Positions 5,151-9,551 of a stretch of DNA of 9,551 nucleotides are shown piece after piece. The DNA is from Lutibacter sp. GTDB lineage: Bacteria > Bacteroidota > Bacteroidia > Flavobacteriales > Flavobacteriaceae. Under the pieces are notes generated by a model. The model was not told the origin of the DNA and searched no databases. It saw only the letters and a program-made list of their open reading frames with translations. The position numbers were made by a program, and so were the translations under genes. Location of the stretch: NCBI GenBank assembly GCA_030599055.1, contig JAUVOS010000092.1:1-9551 (forward strand), given 5' to 3'. Numbering within the stretch: the stretch's first letter is position 1; each line of letters starts with the position of its first letter.

Positions 5151-6422
5151 ATGAATAAACTAACCACAAGTATCGGAAAAAACATCTATTTGGGAGTTTT
5201 ATTACTAATAGGTGTCGTTATTTCATCTTGTAGTTCCTACAGAGGAGTCGTTCAGGAAGAAGACGGAATCTACCAACAACCTGAGGAAAAAATTGTAGTT
5301 GTTAAAAAAGTAGTTAAAGAAAAGGAAGATAATTATTTTGCCCTTGAACTTGATAAGTATGAAAATTTAGACGACCAAGATGAAATCGTATTAAATGCGG
5401 ATGACTATTCAACTGAAGAAGAATATGATGATGAAGGCAACGTAGATAACAATGAGCCTTGGGGTTATGATACCAAAGAAGTTCATGTTACACATCATGT
5501 TGATTATAATTGGTACCATCCTTACCATTCCCCTTACTATTACGGCAATAATTGGGGCTATTACAATTGGTATTACCCAAGATACTACTATCGCCCATGG
5601 GGTTATTACGGTTATAATAACTATTACAATCCTTATTATTACGGTAGCAATTACGGATCGTATTACTCTTATAACAACTATTACAACCCTTATTACTATA
5701 ACGGGTACTATAACGGCGGATATGGATATTACAACCCTAGCTACTATGGCGGATATGGATATAATGCGTATAACCAAAACTACAATCCAAGACCTTATAA
5801 TCAATATGGTAGAAGAGCTAGCTATAATGCAAACGATGGTAGAAGAAGTTTAAGCAGAAGCGTTGCCAATGTTAATACTAATAATTCTAGACGTTCTGTA
5901 ATTAGAGGAAGTGGTACAATCTCAGATAGAGTCAGCAGAAGAACACTTACCAGAACATCGAGTGAGAATACAAGAATTAGCCGTGATGTAAATGCACGTG
6001 ATAATAATACCGTTAGAAGGAGAACTACTTCTCCAACTAGAGATAACACCGCTAGAAGAACTACAAATCCTAATTCCAATAACACTACAAGACCAAGAGT
6101 TCGAACAAACCAGAATACTAGAAACACAAAACCTAGTACAACAAAACCTAGTACAACAAAACCTAGTACAACAAAACCTAGTACAACAAAACCAAGGACT
6201 ACGTCTCCGACAAGAAGATCGAGTACCCAAAATAGTACTTCTAGATCTACTAACAACAAGTCGTACTCTGGCAGTTCAAGTTCAAGAAGCTCTTCTAGTA
6301 CTAGAAGTTCATCGGGTAGTTCAACTAGATCGTCTGGTAGCTCGTCAAGATCATCAGGAAGCTCATCGTCTAGTTCGTCATCAAGTTCAAAAGGTAGTTC
6401 ATCACGAGGCGGTCGTCGTTAA
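5151..6422 (+). CDS. Low-complexity lipoprotein: acidic, Tyr/Asn/Gly-rich and Arg/Ser-rich blocks
   Basis: I do not recognise a named family. The 423 residues begin with a lipoprotein signal peptide: a hydrophobic stretch (12-24) and lipobox VISSC with Cys27 as the lipidation site, so Lgt/LspA processing is likely. Residues 45-60 are Val/Lys-rich and 61-105 strongly acidic. Residues 115-220 consist largely of Tyr with Asn, Gly and Pro, including two copies of YNNYYNPYYY (155-164, 174-183). From 221 to the end the chain is basic and Thr/Ser-rich, with repeated TKPST units (326-348) and a Ser-rich tail ending RGGRR. No enzymatic domain is visible and most of the chain is probably disordered. 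It is divergent from proS and lies 70 bp ahead of an OmpP1-like gene with no visible terminator between, so cotranscription is possible. A structural or adhesive envelope role is inference only. Confidence 0.85.
   Translation: MNKLTTSIGKNIYLGVLLLIGVVISSCSSYRGVVQEEDGIYQQPEEKIVVVKKVVKEKEDNYFALELDKYENLDDQDEIVLNADDYSTEEEYDDEGNVDNNEPWGYDTKEVHVTHHVDYNWYHPYHSPYYYGNNWGYYNWYYPRYYYRPWGYYGYNNYYNPYYYGSNYGSYYSYNNYYNPYYYNGYYNGGYGYYNPSYYGGYGYNAYNQNYNPRPYNQYGRRASYNANDGRRSLSRSVANVNTNNSRRSVIRGSGTISDRVSRRTLTRTSSENTRISRDVNARDNNTVRRRTTSPTRDNTARRTTNPNSNNTTRPRVRTNQNTRNTKPSTTKPSTTKPSTTKPSTTKPRTTSPTRRSSTQNSTSRSTNNKSYSGSSSSRSSSSTRSSSGSSTRSSGSSSRSSGSSSSSSSSSSKGSSSRGGRR
6126..6193. repeat. 15-bp in-frame tandem repeat (PSTTK units)
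   Basis: Four identical copies of ACAAAACCTAGTACA (6126-6185) are followed by eight bases of a fifth. They encode TKPST repeats in the lipoprotein. The unit is a multiple of three, so copy-number change would lengthen or shorten the protein without a frameshift. Confidence 0.95.
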
Positions 6423-6492
6423 TCTTTTAAGAAATGTCTATTTAAATTTTATCATATTTCTCTTACAAGTAGAAGTATGTGTGTAATGAATC

Positions 6493-7851
6493 ATGACTAT
6501 TATGAAAAAAACACTACTAATTATTAGTTTATTTATCGGGCTTATAGCAAATGCTCAAATCTTAGGATACGAAGATATAGGAGTTCTATTAAGCAGTGAA
6601 AATACGCAGGGTACCGCAAGAACAATGGCTATGAAAGGTGCCTTTGGTGCTTTAGGTGGCGACTTGAGTGCTATTGCCATAAATCCAGCTAGCGGTTCAA
6701 TTTTCAACAATTCGGCAGCTACATTTACACTCGGTTATGAAGGGAACAATTTTACCTCTGATTTTTATGGAAATCAAATGGAAACATTACACGACAATTT
6801 CAATATTACGCAAGCAGGCGGTCTCTTGGTGTTTGAGAATGATTATCCAGAAAGCAGTTTTAAAAAAGTAGCTGTAGCCATTAATTACAATTCAATAAAT
6901 AATTTTGACAATAATTGGGAGGCGAGTAGCTCATCATTTATTGGAACTTTTGGAGCTTATCCAAATGTGGAATCTCAATCATACAAAAACATAACCTCAG
7001 GAAAACAATCGGAAGTAAACTTTGCCATTGCTACGCAACTCAATGATAAGTTGAATTTAGGTCTGTCATTCAACGCATACAATTTGGACTTCTCAGAGGA
7101 AAGCACCCGTGAAGAATTTGCAAACGATGGCGCTGGATATACGGTTGATTCCTATGAATACTTCTGGCAAGATGTTATTGGAGATGGTTTTTCCTTAGGT
7201 CTAGGAGCAATTTATAAAATTACACAAGATTTCAGATTGGGTTTGTCTTACAAATCTCCTGTGTGGTATGAAATTCATGAAGAAAATAATATGTACGAAG
7301 AAGACGAATATGATTCTTTTGGGTATTACGATATTCTTTTTAGTGACGATCCACCTGCCTATTACAATAGTAGTAACAAACTCCAAACCTATGATTATGA
7401 TCTAAGAACTCCTAGTAAATTGACAGGTAGTTTGGCATATATTTTTGATACACAAGGTTTAATAAGTGTAGATATATCACGAAAAAATTATAAAGGAATA
7501 AATTTAAAACCAGACTTTTCGGATATTAATCACGAAGTGCATAATATATTAGCGGATACCTATAGTTTTAACTTGGGAACAGAATGGCGTTTTTCAGAAA
7601 TAAGTATCAGAGGTGGTTTTAGTTATGAACAAAATCCTTATGTAGCTGCTCTTGAAACAGACAATAAACGAGGTTATGCTCTGGGAATGGGCTATGATTT
7701 TGGTGGCATCCTCTTAGATGTGGCATACGATTATAGCGAAAAAACAGACTACTATAATTTTTATACCGATTTAGATTATATTCAAATAGATGGTGCAGAA
7801 CTCGCAACTAAGAACAATAAAGTTTTGGCTACTTTAACTTTTAAGTTTTAA
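6493..7851 (+). CDS. OmpP1/FadL/TodX-family outer-membrane protein
   Basis: A 452-residue beta-barrel of the FadL-like transport family, whose members carry hydrophobic compounds such as long-chain fatty acids across the outer membrane. The N-terminus is a signal peptide, with cleavage likely after ANA (19-21). GDLSAIAINPASGSIF (56-71) is the conserved NPA-type N-terminal segment. Many amphipathic strands follow, and the chain ends TLTFKF with a terminal Phe, the usual barrel-assembly signal. The ATG at 6493 gives MTIMKK; the ATG at 6502 (MKKTLL) is an equally good and more typical signal-peptide start. Residues 258-287 form a very acidic, Tyr-rich stretch, probably an extracellular loop. It lies 70 bp after the lipoprotein gene, with no TAnnTTTG element in the gap, and is followed by a strong terminator. 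The substrate cannot be read from the sequence. Confidence 0.9.
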   Translation: MTIMKKTLLIISLFIGLIANAQILGYEDIGVLLSSENTQGTARTMAMKGAFGALGGDLSAIAINPASGSIFNNSAATFTLGYEGNNFTSDFYGNQMETLHDNFNITQAGGLLVFENDYPESSFKKVAVAINYNSINNFDNNWEASSSSFIGTFGAYPNVESQSYKNITSGKQSEVNFAIATQLNDKLNLGLSFNAYNLDFSEESTREEFANDGAGYTVDSYEYFWQDVIGDGFSLGLGAIYKITQDFRLGLSYKSPVWYEIHEENNMYEEDEYDSFGYYDILFSDDPPAYYNSSNKLQTYDYDLRTPSKLTGSLAYIFDTQGLISVDISRKNYKGINLKPDFSDINHEVHNILADTYSFNLGTEWRFSEISIRGGFSYEQNPYVAALETDNKRGYALGMGYDFGGILLDVAYDYSEKTDYYNFYTDLDYIQIDGAELATKNNKVLATLTFKF

Positions 7852-7867
7852 AATATCCAAATAACTA

Positions 7868-7911
7868 AAAAAACCTGAATAGTAAGAATAAAAGTACTAT
7901 TCAGGTTTTTT
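7868..7911 (+). terminator. Strong intrinsic terminator after the OmpP1-like gene
   Basis: Perfect 17-bp stem: AAAAAACCTGAATAGTA (7868-7884) pairs with TACTATTCAGGTTTTTT (7895-7911), with a 10-nt loop. The T run on the right arm serves the + strand; the A run on the left arm would serve leftward transcripts too. It separates the OmpP1-like gene from ubiE. Confidence 0.95.
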
Positions 7912-7945
7912 ATTTCTCAAATAGATTTAGTTACTCCTAAAAAAT

Positions 7946-7953
7946 TATCTTTG
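7946..7953 (+). promoter_or_regulatory. -7 promoter element of ubiE-porT
   Basis: TATCTTTG matches TAnnTTTG exactly; the -33 region (around TTTAG at 7926-7930) is poor. The predicted start near 7958-7961 leaves a leader of only about 10 nt before the GTG at 7970. Confidence 0.6.
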
Positions 7954-7969
7954 CAAAAAATACTTATAC

Positions 7970-8701
7970 GTGCCTAAAACTATCAAACCATATTCACAAT
8001 CCAACCAATCCAAAAAAGAGCAGGTTACAAAAATGTTTGATACCATTTCAAAAGAATATGATGGCATCAATAAAATTATGACTTTTGGAATAGATAAAAA
8101 ATGGCGTAAAAAAGTAATCAATATCATCGCTGAGAATAATCCCAAATATATTTTAGACATTGCTAGTGGAACCGGAGATTTAGCGATTTTAGCCGCACAA
8201 AAAACACAAGCTTCAACAATTATTGGTGCCGATATTTCCAAAGGGATGTTAGAAATTGGAAAAAAGAAAGTCAAAAAATTAAATTTATCTCACCGTATTA
8301 CGATGCAATACGGCGATTCAGAGAATTTACCCTTTGACTCAAATTTTTTTGATGCAATTACAGTCGCTTTTGGGGTACGAAATTTTGAAAACCTAGACAA
8401 AGGTATTCAAGAGATTTATCGCGTTTTAAAACCCGATGGTAAGTTTGTTGTATTAGAAACCTCGGTCCCCACTTCACCAATTATCAAACAAGGGTATTTA
8501 TTTCATTCAAATTATATGTTACCTTTTTTCGGAAAACTATTCTCCAAAGACCCTAAAGCGTATTCCTATTTGTCAAAATCAGCAAAGAATTTCCCATATG
8601 GGGTTGCATTCAACAATATTTTGTTAAAAAACGGGTTTAAAGAAGTACAGAATTTACCACAAACTTTGGGTGTGGCAACAATATATATTGCGAATAAATA
8701 G
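7970..8701 (+). CDS. ubiE: Demethylmenaquinone methyltransferase (UbiE/MenG)
   Basis: SAM-dependent C-methyltransferase for the last step of menaquinone synthesis; menaquinone is the usual quinone in this phylum, so menG describes the role best. The 243 residues contain VTKMFDTISKEYDGIN (19-34), SAM motif I LDIASGTGDLA (62-72), GADIS (86-90), GDSENLPF (115-122), VAFGVRNFENLDKGIQEIYRVLKP (132-155), and FSKDPKAYSYLSKSAKNFP (191-209), all diagnostic of the family. The start is the GTG at 7970: it yields the normal MPKTIKPYSQ-type N-terminus ahead of the KEQVTKMF segment, there is no in-frame ATG before Met22, and no upstream alternative exists past the promoter. The stop is 8 bp ahead of porT, so the two form an operon. 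The GTG start plus very short leader suggests low or special translation initiation. Identification is firm. Confidence 0.95.
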   Translation: MPKTIKPYSQSNQSKKEQVTKMFDTISKEYDGINKIMTFGIDKKWRKKVINIIAENNPKYILDIASGTGDLAILAAQKTQASTIIGADISKGMLEIGKKKVKKLNLSHRITMQYGDSENLPFDSNFFDAITVAFGVRNFENLDKGIQEIYRVLKPDGKFVVLETSVPTSPIIKQGYLFHSNYMLPFFGKLFSKDPKAYSYLSKSAKNFPYGVAFNNILLKNGFKEVQNLPQTLGVATIYIANK

Positions 8702-8709
8702 CAAAAATC

Positions 8710-9444
8710 ATGATGCATAGAATTAAAATTCTCACTTTATTGTCAATCATGCTACTCAGCACAAATCTCTACTCTCAAAAGAGAAAAGACAAAGTTGAAT
8801 ATCTGTCAAATTTTGATAAAAAAGCAGTCCGTTGGGGATTTTATCTAGGCCTCAATAGAATGGATTACAGGATTAGCTATAAAGCGGAAGAGTATTTTCC
8901 TGAAGCTATAGATAGGATTGAAACGACTCCTAGAATTGGTTTTAATGTAGGTTTAATTGGTGACATACGTTTGCATAATAACATCAATATACGTATTGAA
9001 CCGGGCTTGGCTACCAATAATAAAAAAATATATTTTAAATATTTAAATACTGCTCAGGATAGTGTCCGAAAAGCAAGTGGCACCTATATGCATGTCCCTT
9101 TGTTAGTTCAATTTAGTGCAAACCGTTATAAAAATATCAGACCTTATGTAATCGGTGGTGTAACCTATGATCATAATTTTGCGGGTAATTTTGATAATAT
9201 TAATGATAATTCAAGTGGTGAATTTAGAATGCAAAAACATAATTTCATGTATGAAGTAGGTATAGGGATGGATTTTTATTTGGTGTGGTTTAAGTTTTCT
9301 CCATCTATACGTGGTGTCTTTGCGATAAACAACGAATTAAAACGCGATGCTGCCGATTTAAACTCCGGAGAAGTAAGTCCATGGACAACACCAATTGATT
9401 ATTTTGGCACACGTGGCATTTTTCTGAGGTTTGCTTTTCAATAG
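8710..9444 (+). CDS. porT: PorT/SprT, outer-membrane component linked to type IX secretion
   Basis: PorT (SprT in Flavobacterium) is an outer-membrane beta-barrel required for the type IX secretion system, which exports proteins with C-terminal sorting domains and supports gliding. The 244-residue product has a signal peptide (MMHRIKILTLLSIMLLSTNLYS, likely cut before Gln23). A KVEYLSNFDKKAVRWGFYLGLN segment (28-49), typical of PorT, follows. Alternating-strand barrel sequence then runs to the end, including IRIEPGLATNNKKIYF (94-109), YMHVPLLVQFSA (126-137) and RPYVIGG (144-150), finishing FLRFAFQ. The length is normal for the family. The ATG at 8710 and the one at 8713 are both possible starts. 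It follows ubiE by 8 bp, an arrangement I recall from flavobacteria. General PorT-family (outer-membrane beta-barrel) proteins are a looser alternative; the ubiE neighbour favours the true PorT. Confidence 0.85.
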   Translation: MMHRIKILTLLSIMLLSTNLYSQKRKDKVEYLSNFDKKAVRWGFYLGLNRMDYRISYKAEEYFPEAIDRIETTPRIGFNVGLIGDIRLHNNINIRIEPGLATNNKKIYFKYLNTAQDSVRKASGTYMHVPLLVQFSANRYKNIRPYVIGGVTYDHNFAGNFDNINDNSSGEFRMQKHNFMYEVGIGMDFYLVWFKFSPSIRGVFAINNELKRDAADLNSGEVSPWTTPIDYFGTRGIFLRFAFQ

Positions 9445-9551
9445 AATTTAATGTAAAATAGTATTTTTTTTAACCGCAAAGCTGTTTGTTTGTCTTTTTT
9501 ATTTATTCCTTAAAAATCGGATGCTTTTGTTTCTCGCAAACATAGGAGGCG
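9445..9551. other. Right-edge intergenic stretch, possible start of a new gene
   Basis: No complete gene lies here. An ATG at 9521 opens a + frame reading MLLFLANIGG up to the edge, which could be the hydrophobic N-terminus of a membrane protein, but ten codons do not identify it. All three - strand frames are also open for the first 40 bases, so a convergent gene ending here cannot be excluded. There is an eight-T run near 9463-9470 after porT, but no convincing terminator hairpin. Confidence 0.3.

Noticed and set aside
5409..6486. Long overlapping frames on both strands across the lipoprotein gene (5409-5804 -, 5822-6259 -, 5922-6230 -, 5452-5853 +, 5992-6486 +)
   Set aside because: They are frame shadows of low-complexity Tyr, Thr and Ser codon runs. 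Their products are Ile/Val/Leu- or Cys/Ser-monotonous with no start context or promoter, while the 5151 frame has a lipobox signal peptide.
7201..7807. Two - strand frames inside the OmpP1-like gene (7201-7386, 7619-7807)
   Set aside because: Antisense shadows of barrel-coding sequence, with no supporting signals.
7945..8274. 109-codon - strand frame opposite ubiE
   Set aside because: Overlaps firm UbiE motifs on the + strand; hydrophobic antisense artefact.
9463..9500. Terminator after porT
   Set aside because: T runs are present, but the only stems found (4 bp) are too short to call.

Overview
The window reads as ordinary chromosome of a member of the Bacteroidota, most likely family Flavobacteriaceae. 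The reasons are the low GC content, promoters of the TTG-(about 19-21)-TAnnTTTG type, the absence of Shine-Dalgarno sequences, a PorT/SprT gene of the type IX secretion system, a eukaryote/archaeal-type prolyl-tRNA synthetase, and a menaquinone-type UbiE.

Layout, left to right. (1) A 5'-truncated S9 serine peptidase very close to prolyl tripeptidyl peptidase (1-2039, +). (2) A 204-bp gap filled by two arrays of heptanucleotide tandem repeats (2050-2112 and 2140-2243) with a TAnnTTTG element between them. The second array ends directly at the ATG of lgt (2244-3119, +). (3) A bidirectional terminator lying inside the last codons of lgt, then a leftward block: rpsT, tRNA-Glu(UUC) and proS (3134-5052, -), with a perfect 9+9-bp inverted repeat between the tRNA and rpsT. 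(4) A divergent promoter region, then a lipoprotein of striking low complexity (acidic, then Tyr/Asn/Gly, then Arg/Thr/Ser; 5151-6422, +) followed by an OmpP1/FadL-type outer-membrane protein (6493-7851, +) and a strong terminator. (5) The ubiE-porT pair (7970-9444, +), with a GTG start a few bases downstream of its promoter. The last 107 bp hold no complete gene, but a new short reading frame opens at 9521.

Several products belong to the cell envelope. Lgt would lipidate the Cys27 lipoprotein. The OmpP1-like protein and PorT are predicted outer-membrane barrels, and the S9 peptidase probably works on peptides in the periplasm. Translation genes (rpsT, tRNA-Glu, proS) sit in the middle.

I see no mobile element, CRISPR array, phage gene, toxin-antitoxin or defence system. 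The most unusual items are the heptamer arrays that appear to form the lgt mRNA leader, the three-block lipoprotein, and the palindrome in the tRNA-Glu/rpsT leader. None of these amounts to a proven new system.
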